Source: Verrucomicrobium sp. BvORR034 (GTDB taxonomy: Bacteria; Verrucomicrobiota; Verrucomicrobiia; Verrucomicrobiales; Verrucomicrobiaceae). From it: DNA of 64,000 nucleotides. Position numbers and translations under genes: made by a program. Positions 35,984-45,506 of the stretch are shown here, piece after piece. The notes beneath the pieces were generated by a model. It worked only from the letters and a program-made list of their open reading frames with translations, made no database searches and was not told where the DNA came from. The stretch lies in contig NZ_BATQ01000010.1 of NCBI RefSeq assembly GCF_000739635.1, positions 1-64,000 of the forward strand. The letters are read 5' to 3'. How positions within the stretch are numbered: position 1 is the stretch's first letter; every line of letters begins with the position of its first letter.

Positions 35984-37920
35984 GTGATACCCGTTCCCAG
36001 TGGCTGCTGAAGGTGATCGCGGGCCCCCATCAGGGCGCGGAGATCGACCTTGCACCCGGCAAGAGCCTCATTGGCAGCGATGAAGGCTGCGATGTGGTGT
36101 TGCATGATGTCCTGATTGCCCCGCAGCACATGGCCATCGACGCCGGTCCCAAGGCGTTGTTTGTCGAGCCTCTGGGCGGCCGCGTGTATTTGGCGGGCAA
36201 GCGCGTCAAAGACACGCGCCAGAAGGTGGACCCCTTTGTATTCATCACCTTGGGCGGCACGCATCTGGTGATCGGTCCGGTGGATGGCAAGTGGCCTCTG
36301 CTTTCGGCTGGAGATGCGCCTGAACTGGAGAAAGATGCCCCCGAACCAGCCCCTGGCGAGGAAGGCAAAGCGGCGGAGAACGCTGCCGCAACCCCAGGCA
36401 CCGCGGCAGGCAATGGTGGCGGCAGTCCTGCAACCGCCGCTGCGGACGGCGAGAGCCCGCCGCCTCCAAAGCGGGCCGTGGCGATTTTCGGTGTGGCATT
36501 TGGCCTGCTGTTGCTGACCGCGTGGCTGATTCTGTTCAACATCTGGAAGGGGAACAATCCGCTGCCTGGTGGGGGCGGGGACAATGACCTGAAATCCCGC
36601 GCCGAAGCGGTGCTCAAGTTGCATGGTGCCTCAGAAGATGTGCGGGTGGAAACGGACGGCGGACGGCTCTATGCCCGCGGTTATGTGCCCAAGTCAGACC
36701 AGTTGAGAGACATTGAAGTGGACCTCCGCACCAAGGCCTCCGGAGTGGTGCCCCGTATCTGGAGTCTCGAGTCGTTGGCAGAAAGCGCCCGTTCCATCCT
36801 CCGCCTGCAACGTCTGCCGCTGGATGTCACGGCAAACGCCGAAGGTCGGCTGGTGGTAAGTGGCAGTGTCGCGGATCGCGATTTGTGGAACCGGGTGAAG
36901 CAGCAGCTCACGGATGAAATTCCTGGAGTTACGGGAGTGGATTCACAAGTCACGGTGCCCTCCATCATGAAGCCCACGGACCGGACGGTCATTGTGACGC
37001 TTCCTGCGCATGCTGCGGCGCAGAAGCAAGGTGAGACAGACACGGCGAACGCGCCCGCGAAGAGGGCGGGGGATGGTGTCGCCGCCGTCGCGACTATCAC
37101 TCCTGCGGCAGGCCTGGCGGCAGCTTCGGCGGATCGCACCAACCAGACTCAGGCTCCACGCGAGCCGGCGATGACTTCAGGTCGTGGCAGCATGGGCATC
37201 ACTTCCAACGCTCCAGATCATGGCGTGGGAGCGAACGGTTCTGGGTCGGTGAATGCCGCCGCTTCGGCAACGGGGCTCTTTCAGACCCCTCCTCCGGTGC
37301 CTCGGGCTCTCTTTCCCACCATCGACAAGCCAGACGCTACGGTGGAAACCATCCAGAACCGTCCTGGTGGGTTGGGCTCCATGCGCCTCAGCAGCGGGGG
37401 CATCTATTTTGCCGGAGCCCGTCTGCCGTTTGGCGGCGTGATCAAGCAGATCAGCGAAGGGCGCGTGGTCATCCAGGAAGGCGAGAGTGAGCGGGTGGTG
37501 GGTATTGGCGACATGGTCATCTTGGGGGCGACCTCGGGAGCGGCATCGAGAGAAAACACCATGGACATCGCGACCGTTTCAGATGTGCTTCGAGACAGCG
37601 GCACCACGGCTGAGGCGGTTTCCGTCCGGCGGGCACTGGCGGCTGATGCGGAGCCGAATCTCCCATCTGCTGCGGCGAAAGAAGCTGCTCCAAAACCGGA
37701 GGAGCTTCCGCTTCCAACGGCGGAGCCAGCACCGACTGCCGCTCCAGAAAAGACCGTCTCCATAGCCGTTCCCGCAGATTTTCAGAAACCCGGCCTCTTA
37801 GAAAGGCAGAAGGCTAAGCAGGAGGCATTGGAGGCAGCGGTGGCAGCAAGTGAATCGGCCAAGCCTCACCCCAGCAAACCGCCAGTCGCCTCGTCCGGGC
37901 ACAAGGAATCCAAACCATGA
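35980..37920 (+). CDS. sctD: T3SS inner-membrane ring protein SctD, extended
   Basis: A 646-residue protein, longer than YscD (about 420). An N-terminal FHA-like domain (residues 8-105) is followed by an Ala/Pro linker, a membrane helix at about 168-190 (IFGVAFGLLLLTAWLILF) and periplasmic BON-like ring domains (about 205-330). A C-terminal extension of roughly 300 residues follows, Ala/Pro-rich with a small beta segment (LSSGGIYFAGARLPFGGVI). Start overlaps the sctC stop (ATGA). Confidence 0.92.
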   Translation: MSDTRSQWLLKVIAGPHQGAEIDLAPGKSLIGSDEGCDVVLHDVLIAPQHMAIDAGPKALFVEPLGGRVYLAGKRVKDTRQKVDPFVFITLGGTHLVIGPVDGKWPLLSAGDAPELEKDAPEPAPGEEGKAAENAAATPGTAAGNGGGSPATAAADGESPPPPKRAVAIFGVAFGLLLLTAWLILFNIWKGNNPLPGGGGDNDLKSRAEAVLKLHGASEDVRVETDGGRLYARGYVPKSDQLRDIEVDLRTKASGVVPRIWSLESLAESARSILRLQRLPLDVTANAEGRLVVSGSVADRDLWNRVKQQLTDEIPGVTGVDSQVTVPSIMKPTDRTVIVTLPAHAAAQKQGETDTANAPAKRAGDGVAAVATITPAAGLAAASADRTNQTQAPREPAMTSGRGSMGITSNAPDHGVGANGSGSVNAAASATGLFQTPPPVPRALFPTIDKPDATVETIQNRPGGLGSMRLSSGGIYFAGARLPFGGVIKQISEGRVVIQEGESERVVGIGDMVILGATSGAASRENTMDIATVSDVLRDSGTTAEAVSVRRALAADAEPNLPSAAAKEAAPKPEELPLPTAEPAPTAAPEKTVSIAVPADFQKPGLLERQKAKQEALEAAVAASESAKPHPSKPPVASSGHKESKP

Positions 37921-38162
37921 CAGATATCGACACCCCAGATCTTGCGGATGCCCTGGCCAATGACCAGGACGGGACCTTCCGTGCCCAGCTCACTGAGTAT
38001 CTCGGCACCTGGCGGGACAAGGTGAACCAAGCCCGTACTGAGGGGCTTGCCCCCGGAGATTTTGAGGCTGTCAACCGCCTCGCCCACAGCATTGATCAGG
38101 CTGAAAAACTGATCCGATTTTTTACCACGCTCAAGGTGCTCGCCACTGGCGGGGGTAATTAG
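37917..38162 (+). CDS. yscE: YscE-like needle co-chaperone
   Basis: An 81-residue protein predicted as a helical hairpin (LTEYLGTWRDKVNQARTEG, FEAVNRLAHSIDQAEKLI). Size and place between sctD and the needle gene match YscE (66 residues), which with YscG keeps needle subunits monomeric. Overlaps sctD by four bases. Confidence 0.8.
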   Translation: MTDIDTPDLADALANDQDGTFRAQLTEYLGTWRDKVNQARTEGLAPGDFEAVNRLAHSIDQAEKLIRFFTTLKVLATGGGN

Positions 38163-38237
38163 CGCGACCGAGTCATTCAAAACTCCACACCGGAAAACCA
38201 CAAACAAACAAGCAAACAAGAAAGGCAAACAAACACC
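38163..38237 (+). promoter_or_regulatory. A/C-rich unstructured leader of the needle gene
   Basis: The gap before the needle gene ends in a CAAA-repeat tract (CAAACAAACAAGCAAACAAG then GGCAAACAAACACC, 38201-38237) with almost no T or G and no Shine-Dalgarno. Such single-stranded leaders favour strong translation, and the needle subunit is needed in excess. Whether a promoter or processing site lies here is unknown. Confidence 0.45.
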
Positions 38238-38495
38238 ATGCCCATTGACTTCAATCCCCCGTTGTTCGGCAGCAACTCAGATGTTTGGAACACCGTGACC
38301 ACGATGGCCAACACGCTGAACCAAGAGACCACGCAGGTGATGACCGACGCCTCGCAAACGGACTTCTCCGACCCCGGCGCTGTGGTGCTGCTGCAGATGC
38401 GCGTGAACCAGGTGACGAACGCAGCCACGGCTGTTTCCAACCTTGTGAAAGCGATCCAGGAGCCCGCGAAGAACGCTGTCAGCAACCTTCGCTAG
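38238..38495 (+). CDS. sctF: T3SS needle subunit
   Basis: An 85-residue protein of YscF/PrgI size with two helices joined by a turn (TDFSDPGAVVLLQMRVNQ) and a C-terminal helix VSNLVKAIQEPAKNAVSNLR. It polymerises to the hollow needle. YscE- and YscG-like chaperone genes flank it, as in Yersinia. Confidence 0.93.
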   Translation: MPIDFNPPLFGSNSDVWNTVTTMANTLNQETTQVMTDASQTDFSDPGAVVLLQMRVNQVTNAATAVSNLVKAIQEPAKNAVSNLR

Positions 38496-38534
38496 GTTCT
38501 GGCCCATCAACGTTAGAACCACGTCTGCCAGTGC

Positions 38535-38942
38535 ATGATCCCGATCGATTCTGAGCTCGTCCGTCTTTTGATGCGCATAGGCTACCTGGCCGCATGGAAT
38601 GGTCTCTACAAAGAGGCTGTCGCCGTCTTTGACGGCGTACAAGCTGTGCGACCAGAGAGCGAGATTCCCATCATAGGAGGGGCAGTAGTCGCCATCCTCT
38701 CGGGCAACCCCGAGGTGGCCATCAAATCGCTGAAGGAAGGTGCATTGACCCTGAATCCCGGCTCTGACCTCGCCCGCGCCCATCTGGGCTGCGCGTTGAG
38801 ACTTCAGGGCCGGGAGGAGGAGGGGCAGGCTATCTTGCAGGAGGTCGCCAGCACTTCCTCGCAACCTGACGCCCGGGCGATGGCGACCAATTTGTTGTCG
38901 CTGTCTTCCGACCATCTGGCACCCAAACGCAACTTTCTATGA
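38535..38942 (+). CDS. yscG: YscG-like needle chaperone (TPR fold)
   Basis: A 135-residue protein with TPR-like helix pairs (LLMRIGYLAAWNGLYKEAVAVFDGV, AHLGCALRLQGREEEGQAILQEV). Size and place between sctF and sctI match YscG, the larger half of the needle chaperone. It overlaps the next gene by four bases (ATGA). Confidence 0.86.
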   Translation: MIPIDSELVRLLMRIGYLAAWNGLYKEAVAVFDGVQAVRPESEIPIIGGAVVAILSGNPEVAIKSLKEGALTLNPGSDLARAHLGCALRLQGREEEGQAILQEVASTSSQPDARAMATNLLSLSSDHLAPKRNFL

Positions 38943-39394
38943 GCGTACCTCTTGTCGCCCTTCCCGTCCAAGCGCAGACTGCCGTCGCAGCCACTGCGGC
39001 CGTGCCTGCTCCGCTGGGGGTGTCCTCGCCCCAAGATCTGGAGCAACTGCGGGCCATGATTGCCAGCACAGCGGCACCCGCCGTTGCGCCTGCCCAAGCT
39101 CCGGCCGCCCCCGCAGCTGCAAACGCAGTGGGGCATACGGAGTTCACCACATTGGGAGACTCCATCCTCGATGGCATTTCCCATTTCAACACCGGCTATC
39201 ATGACTCGATGAGCGCCATCAACTCCCGTTTGGAGCACATCTCCAGCGCCGGTCCGCTCAAGCTCGGGACCGATTTCGGTGAGATCATGGCTCTTCAAAT
39301 TGAAGTCGCCCGATGGAGCATGTCGGTGATGGGCGTGGACAACGCCTCCAAAGCCGGCACCAACACCATCAAGGAACTCAGCCGCGGCGGTTGA
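38939..39394 (+). CDS. sctI: T3SS inner-rod protein SctI
   Basis: A 151-residue protein with an Ala/Pro-rich N-terminal half and a C-terminal helical segment (LEHISSAGPLKLGTDFGEIMALQIEVARWSMSV), the typical rod-protein region. YscI is 115 residues. No YscH (YopR) gene lies between the YscG-like gene and this one, unlike Yersinia. A 104-base gap follows. Confidence 0.86.
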   Translation: MSVPLVALPVQAQTAVAATAAVPAPLGVSSPQDLEQLRAMIASTAAPAVAPAQAPAAPAAANAVGHTEFTTLGDSILDGISHFNTGYHDSMSAINSRLEHISSAGPLKLGTDFGEIMALQIEVARWSMSVMGVDNASKAGTNTIKELSRGG

Positions 39395-39498
39395 GCCAGC
39401 CAGGTGCATCTGACGGATGGGGCTGCGGCATCCACGCGCCCTCGTCCGCGGCACCTGTCATCTGTTTGATTTTTGCATTTCCTCTTTCGCCCTATTTC

Positions 39499-40245
39499 AT
39501 GGCTCCCCTCTCTCGAATCACTCTTTGTCTTTGTGGCCTGCTGCTGGTGAGCTGTGCCAAGCAGGTGCCCCTCTTCAGCGATCTGCGTGAGGAAGAAGCC
39601 AACGAGGTCATGGCCGCTCTGATGGAGCGTGATGTCGCCTGCACCAAGACACCGGGCAAGGAAGACAAGTGGGCCTTGCAAGTGAAGTCCGAGGACTTCC
39701 CCTTTGCCATGCAGACGCTACAGGCGATGGGCCTTCCCCGCCAGAGCTTCCAGCGCATGGGCGAAATTTTCCAGAAGTCCGGGCTGGTCAGTTCCCCGAC
39801 GGAAGAACGCGTGCGTTTCATCTATGCCTTGAGCCAGGAGCTCTCGGAGACTTTCATGAAGATCGACGGGGTGGTGGCCGCCCGCGTCCACATCGCCCTG
39901 CCGGACACGGATCCTCTGGCAGAAGAGACCAATCCCGCTTCGGCGGCGGTCTTCATCAAGTGCCGCCCAGGATACAATCTCGCGAACAACACGCAGGACC
40001 TGAAAAACCTGGTGACCCGCAGCGTGGAAGGACTGAAACCTGAGAACGTGGAGCTGGTGATCACTTCGGCTGAGGCGATGGAGCCGGTGCGTCGCAAGGA
40101 AAAGGTGGAGACGACCAAGGCGGCCGGCCTGCTGGCGACGCTGCCTCCCTGGGGTGTGCCGACGGCAGCCGCCGCAGGTGGATTCCTCCTCGCCACTGCG
40201 GTCTTTCTCATGTTCCGCAAGGCCAACCCCAAGTCTGCCTCATGA
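39499..40245 (+). CDS. sctJ: T3SS inner-membrane ring lipoprotein
   Basis: A 248-residue protein with a lipoprotein signal (LLLVSC, Cys19), the YscJ/FliF periplasmic domains (LREEEANEVMAALMERDV; VVAARVHIALPDTDPLAEE) and a C-terminal membrane helix (about 215-235). Start set by the lipobox; the frame is open further upstream. Stop overlaps the sctK start (ATGA). Confidence 0.96.
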   Translation: MAPLSRITLCLCGLLLVSCAKQVPLFSDLREEEANEVMAALMERDVACTKTPGKEDKWALQVKSEDFPFAMQTLQAMGLPRQSFQRMGEIFQKSGLVSSPTEERVRFIYALSQELSETFMKIDGVVAARVHIALPDTDPLAEETNPASAAVFIKCRPGYNLANNTQDLKNLVTRSVEGLKPENVELVITSAEAMEPVRRKEKVETTKAAGLLATLPPWGVPTAAAAGGFLLATAVFLMFRKANPKSAS

Positions 40246-40928
40246 ACCTGCCGCAATGGTATGCAGAACTTGCCCTCCGTCAGCCGGACCTGTTTCGGTT
40301 GATTGGTGACTTTCAGGGGAAGCCCCAGCACTGGGCTCACCCGGATCGGCTTGCGGCCCTGCCTCATGCCGATGTTCTGGCGTTCCTGGCGAACTCTTCG
40401 GTTGGCCAGAGGCATGCCTCCCGCTGGGCAACCGCCCAACTGGGACTGGATCACGTGCCGGGCTGGTGGGATTTCTCCCCACCGCGTCGCCGGCTGGTAT
40501 TGATGAGCTGGATGACGTTGGAGAAGCTGGCCTGCTATTGTGGCGCAACCATCCACGCGACCAAGATCGCAGCCACCATCGCCCGGGTGCAAACCATGGA
40601 ACTGAAGGCGGCCATTGGAGCTGCCGCCCACGCCTTTGCCTTGCGGCGGGGCCGCATGATGGCGGCACCTGCGCTGCCCCAACTGACCGCCGGGATTCAG
40701 GGCAGCCTCGGCCAGCAGGTGCTGGCCACCGGCTGGGCCACGGTCTTGGGCATGCTTTCTGACGAGCCCTCTGAGCTGATGCGCAGGTTCTGGGTAAAAC
40801 TGCCGCCTTCCCTGCAGCAGGAAGCCGCTCCCAAGCTGGCAACCGAGGAGTGCGACCAGATCTGGACCTTCGTCCGGAAGATCGGCAATGAAGTTTTTAC
40901 CAAGGAGGAAATGGCATGCTTTGCCTAA
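40242..40928 (+). CDS. sctK: T3SS sorting-platform protein SctK
   Basis: A 228-residue soluble protein, YscK-sized (209), rich in Trp and His at the N-terminus. Weakly conserved family; identity rests on position between sctJ and sctL. SctK links SctQ pods to the inner-membrane ring. It overlaps sctL by 13 bases. Confidence 0.87.
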   Translation: MNLPQWYAELALRQPDLFRLIGDFQGKPQHWAHPDRLAALPHADVLAFLANSSVGQRHASRWATAQLGLDHVPGWWDFSPPRRRLVLMSWMTLEKLACYCGATIHATKIAATIARVQTMELKAAIGAAAHAFALRRGRMMAAPALPQLTAGIQGSLGQQVLATGWATVLGMLSDEPSELMRRFWVKLPPSLQQEAAPKLATEECDQIWTFVRKIGNEVFTKEEMACFA

Positions 40929-41554
40929 ATGCAACGGGAGTGGCCATTGAGCCGAACGCGAAGGTGGTCAAGGCGGAAGACTACGCCGTGGTCGCGGGTG
41001 CGAAGGCGATTGTGGATGCCGCAGTGAGTGAGTCCATCCGGCTGCGAAAGGCCGGGCAGGTGGACGCGGACCAGAAGCGCGCCGAGGCGCAGACCGAGTA
41101 TGAACGCCGCCGCGAGGAGGGGTTCAAGGAAGGTCAGGAAGAGGGCAAGGCAGAGATTGCCGGGCAGATCATGGAATGCATGACCCAGAGCGCCGCCTAC
41201 TTTTCCAAGGTTGAGGGTGTGATGGTCGATCTGGTGCTGCGGGCGCTGCGCCGCGTGCTGGGAACCTTTGAGCAGAAGGAGATTGTCGAGCAGGCGGTGC
41301 GTCATGCGCTGGAAACCACCCGCAATGAAGGGCATGTGACCGTTCGCGTGGCCCCGGCCCAGGCCGAGTGGCTCCAGTCTCGAGTGCAGTCCATGCTGGA
41401 GTCCTGCCCCAAGGTTCAGTTCCTGGAAGTGCTGCCCGACGAGCGCCTCGCGGAAGACGGCTGTGTGCTGGAGACGGAGATCGGCGTCGTGGACGCGAGC
41501 ATCCAGACCCAGTTGCGGGCCATTGAGAAGGCGCTGATCAACTCCCTAAAATAA
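40916..41554 (+). CDS. sctL: T3SS ATPase stator SctL
   Basis: A 212-residue protein of the YscL/FliH family: a charged central coiled coil ([20 protein letters not shown]) and a C-terminal V-type-ATPase-E-like domain ([34 protein letters not shown]). It connects the ATPase to SctQ. A clear AAGGAGGA precedes the ATG, rare among these genes. Confidence 0.95.
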   Translation: MLCLNATGVAIEPNAKVVKAEDYAVVAGAKAIVDAAVSESIRLRKAGQVDADQKRAEAQTEYERRREEGFKEGQEEGKAEIAGQIMECMTQSAAYFSKVEGVMVDLVLRALRRVLGTFEQKEIVEQAVRHALETTRNEGHVTVRVAPAQAEWLQSRVQSMLESCPKVQFLEVLPDERLAEDGCVLETEIGVVDASIQTQLRAIEKALINSLK

Positions 41555-41586
41555 TTTCCATTATCCCAAACTCCCCCAAGCCAGAC

Positions 41587-42921
41587 ATGACGTTGCGACC
41601 CACCATGGACTTTGAAGCCCTCAACCGGCGTCTGATGCGCGGGGTGGAGACGGCGCGTCCCCTGGTGCCGCGTGGCCGGGTGGTGCAGGTGGTGGGCACC
41701 ATCATCCAGGCCTATGCGCCTGGGGTGAAGATCGGAGAGCTCTGCCATCTGCGGAATCCCTGGCAGGAACATGGCCTGATGGCGGAAGTGGTGGGCTTTG
41801 CCAAGAATCTGGTGCTGCTGACGCCGCTGGGCGAGCTGGAGGGCATCTCCTCCTCCACCGAGGTGACGCCTACTGGAGAGGTGCACCGCGTGCCCGTGGG
41901 GCCCGCGATGCTGGGCCGCGTGCTGGACGGACTGGGCAACCCGTCTGACGGGAAGGGCCCGATTGAAATTGAGGAATACTACGCGGTGACGGCGGATCCG
42001 CCGAACGCGATGACCCGCCAGCTGATCTCCACACCCATCCATCTGGGCGTGCGGGCGCTGGACGGTCTGCTTACTTGTGGTGAAGGGCAGCGTATGGGCA
42101 TCTTTGCCGCGGCAGGTGGCGGCAAGAGCACCCTGTTGAGCCAGATCATCCGCAACACTGAGGCCGATATCGTGGTGCTTTCGCTGATCGGTGAACGTGG
42201 CCGTGAGGTGCGCGAGTTCCTGGAGCGAGATCTGGGTGAAGATGGTGTGAAGCGTGCAGTGACGGTGATTGCGACCTCTGACCGTCCGGCCATGGAGCGT
42301 CTCAAGTGCGCTTATGTCGCCACGGCCATTGCCGAGTATTTCCGTGACAAGGGCCGGAAGGTGCTCCTGCTCATGGACTCTGTGACACGCTTTGCCCGTG
42401 CCTTGCGCGAGATCGGCCTGGCAGCGGGCGAGCCGCCCACCCGGCGTGGTTTCCCTCCCTCCGTATTCGCCACCCTGCCCAAGATGATGGAGCGCGCAGG
42501 CTGCTCCGCGAACGGTTCGATCACCGCCCTGTACACCGTGCTGGTGGAGGGGGACGACATGACAGAGCCAGTGGCGGATGAAACCCGCTCCATCCTGGAC
42601 GGTCACATCATCCTTTCCCGAAAACTTGGCTCCGCGAACCACTATCCTGCGATCGACGTCCTCGCGAGTGTGAGCCGCTTGATGACCGCGATCGCAACCC
42701 CTGATCACCAACGAGCGGCGGGCAAGCTGCGCAACCTGCTCGCGAAGTATCAAGAGGTGGAGCTGCTAGTGCGGATCGGTGAGTACAAGAAGGGCAGTGA
42801 TGCCTCTTCCGACGAGGCGATTGCCAAGGTGGATGCCATCAACAATTTCTTGAAACAGGGGCTGCGTGAACAGAGCTCCTTTGAACAAACCCTTCAGGCG
42901 ATGATGCAACTGGCCCGCTAG
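41587..42921 (+). CDS. sctN: T3SS ATPase
   Basis: A 444-residue ATPase of the YscN/FliI class. Walker [10 protein letters not shown] sits at residues 173-182 (lysine 180), with [12 protein letters not shown] following and Walker [13 protein letters not shown] near residue 258. The hexamer unfolds and releases chaperone-substrate complexes. All motifs are intact. It opens the yscN-U-like block, 32 bases after sctL. Confidence 0.97.
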   Translation: MTLRPTMDFEALNRRLMRGVETARPLVPRGRVVQVVGTIIQAYAPGVKIGELCHLRNPWQEHGLMAEVVGFAKNLVLLTPLGELEGISSSTEVTPTGEVHRVPVGPAMLGRVLDGLGNPSDGKGPIEIEEYYAVTADPPNAMTRQLISTPIHLGVRALDGLLTCGEGQRMGIFAAAGGGKSTLLSQIIRNTEADIVVLSLIGERGREVREFLERDLGEDGVKRAVTVIATSDRPAMERLKCAYVATAIAEYFRDKGRKVLLLMDSVTRFARALREIGLAAGEPPTRRGFPPSVFATLPKMMERAGCSANGSITALYTVLVEGDDMTEPVADETRSILDGHIILSRKLGSANHYPAIDVLASVSRLMTAIATPDHQRAAGKLRNLLAKYQEVELLVRIGEYKKGSDASSDEAIAKVDAINNFLKQGLREQSSFEQTLQAMMQLAR

Positions 42922-42954
42922 CACGGGCACTCCATTCTCTTTCACCTCAACCTC

Positions 42955-43467
42955 ATGGCCCGCTACCTCCTGCAGGATCTCATCTTTGTCCGCGAACATC
43001 GCGAGGACAAGGCGAGCAAGGCTGTGACTGCGGCCCGGAGGGTCGTGGCGGAGGCGGAGCAGCTGGTGGAGAAGCGGCAGCAGGAGCTGGAGGACTACAA
43101 GGTGTGGCGGGTGGTTGAGGAGCGGCGGCTGATGGACTCCATCATGCTGAAGCCGGTGAAGCTGGGCGACATCACTGACCTGCGTCTTGAGATTGCCGGC
43201 ATGCGCGAGAAGGAGCTGGACTACATGGACTTGCTCCGCAAGGCCGAGGCAGATCTCGACCGCGCGCGGGAACTTCTGGAAGAAGCCCGCAAAGCCCACA
43301 TCAAAGCCACCCAGGAACTGGAAAAACTCGTGGAACACCGCCAGCTCTGGCGGCGGGAGCAGGCGCTGGAAGAGGAGCGCCTCGCCGACCTGGAAATGGA
43401 AGATTTCACATCCCCCAAATCAGCGCTCTTCAATTTAACCGGGAGTCAAAACCATGAATACAATTAA
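42955..43467 (+). CDS. sctO: T3SS central stalk protein SctO
   Basis: A 170-residue highly charged coiled-coil protein, comparable to YscO (154) and FliJ. The two long antiparallel helices dominate. It sits between the ATPase and the ruler gene and overlaps the latter by 14 bases. Confidence 0.92.
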   Translation: MARYLLQDLIFVREHREDKASKAVTAARRVVAEAEQLVEKRQQELEDYKVWRVVEERRLMDSIMLKPVKLGDITDLRLEIAGMREKELDYMDLLRKAEADLDRARELLEEARKAHIKATQELEKLVEHRQLWRREQALEEERLADLEMEDFTSPKSALFNLTGSQNHEYN

Positions 43468-44398
43468 CTCCGCTTCCCATTCCAACCCGGTGACCGAAAG
43501 CCCGGCGGGTGAGGCAGTGGCCGAGACGAGTGATCCGTCTGCCCTGGAAATCTTGAAGGCGCTTCTGGAAAAGCCTTCTGGCTCCGGTAGTGGCACCGAC
43601 GATGGATTCGGTGACGACGACCAGAAAGGACCGGACTGGTCCATGCTGGAAGGTCTGGCCACCCCGGGCGTTCCTCTGCCTGCAACGGTGGTGAGCGGTG
43701 ATGGCAAAGGTGGGCAGGCGCCCGTTGCCGACACGGGAAGCCAGCCGCAGTTTTCCGCCCCTGTTCTTCCTGGAACCCTTCCTGAGAGCGGGAAGGTGGC
43801 CGAGTTCGCTGCCCAAGCTCTAAAGTCCATGGTGAAGGGTGGGGAAGGTGCAGCTCCGCCTGTGGTGGTGGCCGATGCTCCGGCGGAAGCTGCGGCAGTG
43901 GAGGTCAAGCCAGACACGCTCGGCTCCGCCATCCTGGACAGCTTTTTCTCGCAATCCAGCGGAGTGTCCGCCCCGGCACCGCCAGCGGCTGCAGAGCCCG
44001 CCAGCCCCATGGCCGAACGGGTGGCCCAGATTGAAAACTTGATGAACACCATGGTGGATCGCGTGCTGGTGACAGATCCGCTCTCGGGACAGAATCAGGA
44101 GGTTCGGATCAAGTTCCAGGAGGGCATTCTTCCCGGCACGGAGGCCCGAGTCTGGAGAGAAGACGGTCGCGTGATGGTGGAGTTCGTTTCCACTCGCGCG
44201 GAATCGGTGCGTTGGCTGGAAGGCAGCATCGCCATGCTCTCGCACCGGCTGGATGAGCGGCTGCATCAAACGGCGCCGTCAGTGGTCACGGTGAATTCTT
44301 CGGGCGACGCTCCGTCCGATGGCCGCTCTCGCGAGCGCAACACCCCGTGGGATCAGGCCCGCCAGCAGCAGCAACAGCAGGAGGAAGCGACCGCCTGA
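43454..44398 (+). CDS. sctP: Needle-length/substrate-switch protein SctP
   Basis: A 314-residue protein rich in Pro, Gly, Ala and Ser with a structured C-terminal segment (about 205-285: EVRIKFQEGILPGTEARVW, RVMVEFVSTRAESVRWLEG) that resembles the T3S4 switch domain. It ends in a Gln-rich tail. YscP (over 450 residues) is longer, so if ruler length sets needle length, this needle could be shorter. Position supports the call; sequence similarity is weak. Confidence 0.86.
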   Translation: MNTINSASHSNPVTESPAGEAVAETSDPSALEILKALLEKPSGSGSGTDDGFGDDDQKGPDWSMLEGLATPGVPLPATVVSGDGKGGQAPVADTGSQPQFSAPVLPGTLPESGKVAEFAAQALKSMVKGGEGAAPPVVVADAPAEAAAVEVKPDTLGSAILDSFFSQSSGVSAPAPPAAAEPASPMAERVAQIENLMNTMVDRVLVTDPLSGQNQEVRIKFQEGILPGTEARVWREDGRVMVEFVSTRAESVRWLEGSIAMLSHRLDERLHQTAPSVVTVNSSGDAPSDGRSRERNTPWDQARQQQQQQEEATA

Positions 44399-44465
44399 TC
44401 TGAGGCGGCAGGTGTTTCTACTCCCCGCTTGCTTCCGCCAGTCTTCCTCAACACTCTCTTGATTG

Positions 44466-45506
44466 ATGTCCGCCCGAATGCCCTTGGAAATAACCGGCAC
44501 TGAAGTTAACCTTCAGCCCCTGGCCCTGGAAAAAGTCCGCCCCTTGTTCGCGCGGACGGTTCAGGTCATTGCCGGGAGCAACCGGCCTGTGGCCTTCACC
44601 TGGAACGGGCAACCGGCCGTGCTGAAGTTTTCCGCCGTCAAGAGTCTGAGCCCGGCTGCGCGGGTCGCCCGCGTGATCGTGGACGGGCATGAATTCCAGG
44701 TGCAACTGGAGCGCCTGCCGGATGTGTCGGCGCTCTCCGCTGCCCTAGCCGGACTGGATCTGGAAGTGCTGCCTGCGGAGCTGGCTTGTGGCGTCATCGC
44801 GGCGGCATTGGAGACTGGGCTGAACCAGCTCAAAGGCAAAGGGGTGGATGTGGTGCTGGCAGAACTGCTGCCCGCCGGCTCTCCCGTCAAGGCGGAGGCG
44901 GAATCCCTGGCCTTCGTGGTGGAAAAGGACGGGGACCCCGGTTGGATTCGCGGCACCTTGAAGGGTGACGACGCCGGGCTGGAGCACCTGGCCCAGCTCA
45001 TGGCGCGTGTGCCAGCCCAGGCGGTGCGGAGCCTGAATACACTGCCACTGCTTCTGTCTTTCGTTGCCGGTCGGGTCACCCTTTCGCAACAGGAATTCCG
45101 CGAACTGCGCCAGGCGGATGCCGTGCTGGCCGACCTGCAGGGCTGGCGAATCCAAGGCACCTGTGAGGTGCTGATTGCCGGCCGCCGCCATGCCGCTGCC
45201 ACCTGGCGGGACAAAACCCTGACCATTCAACAATTCATCATGAGCGAACCCGCCCCAACTCCCGCCGCCACCGAGCCTCTGGCCTTGGTGGACCAGCTTG
45301 AAGTCGAACTCACCTTTCTAGTGGGGACGCACGCCGCCACGCTCGAGCAACTGCGCAGCCTGGCCCCGGGTGCCTGCATCGAACTCCCCACGCCGGCCAA
45401 CCAGGCGGTGACGATCTGCGCCAACGGCCGCGCCATCGGCAAGGGTGAGCTGCTGGACATCGGCAACCGCATCGGAGTCCGCATCACGGAGCTGGCCAAA
45501 GCATGA
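44466..45506 (+). CDS. sctQ: T3SS C-ring/sorting-platform protein SctQ
   Basis: A 346-residue protein with C-terminal SPOA-type domains (final: VELTFLVGTHAATLEQLRSLAPG ... GELLDIGNRIGVRITEL), as in YscQ/FliN. ATG at 44466; Met5 is an alternative start. It overlaps sctR by four bases. An in-frame ATG at 45240 would release the last SPOA domain alone. Confidence 0.94.
   Translation: MSARMPLEITGTEVNLQPLALEKVRPLFARTVQVIAGSNRPVAFTWNGQPAVLKFSAVKSLSPAARVARVIVDGHEFQVQLERLPDVSALSAALAGLDLEVLPAELACGVIAAALETGLNQLKGKGVDVVLAELLPAGSPVKAEAESLAFVVEKDGDPGWIRGTLKGDDAGLEHLAQLMARVPAQAVRSLNTLPLLLSFVAGRVTLSQQEFRELRQADAVLADLQGWRIQGTCEVLIAGRRHAAATWRDKTLTIQQFIMSEPAPTPAATEPLALVDQLEVELTFLVGTHAATLEQLRSLAPGACIELPTPANQAVTICANGRAIGKGELLDIGNRIGVRITELAKA
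45240..45506 (+). CDS. Possible internally initiated SctQ-C (88 residues)
   Basis: An in-frame ATG at codon 259 of sctQ starts an 88-residue product (MSEPAPTPAATEPLALVDQ ...) that contains exactly the last SPOA domain after a short Pro/Ala linker. In Yersinia and other systems, yscQ has an internal start that yields a C-terminal product of nearly the same size, needed for assembly. No Shine-Dalgarno is seen, but few genes in this cluster have one. Confidence 0.5.
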   Translation: MSEPAPTPAATEPLALVDQLEVELTFLVGTHAATLEQLRSLAPGACIELPTPANQAVTICANGRAIGKGELLDIGNRIGVRITELAKA

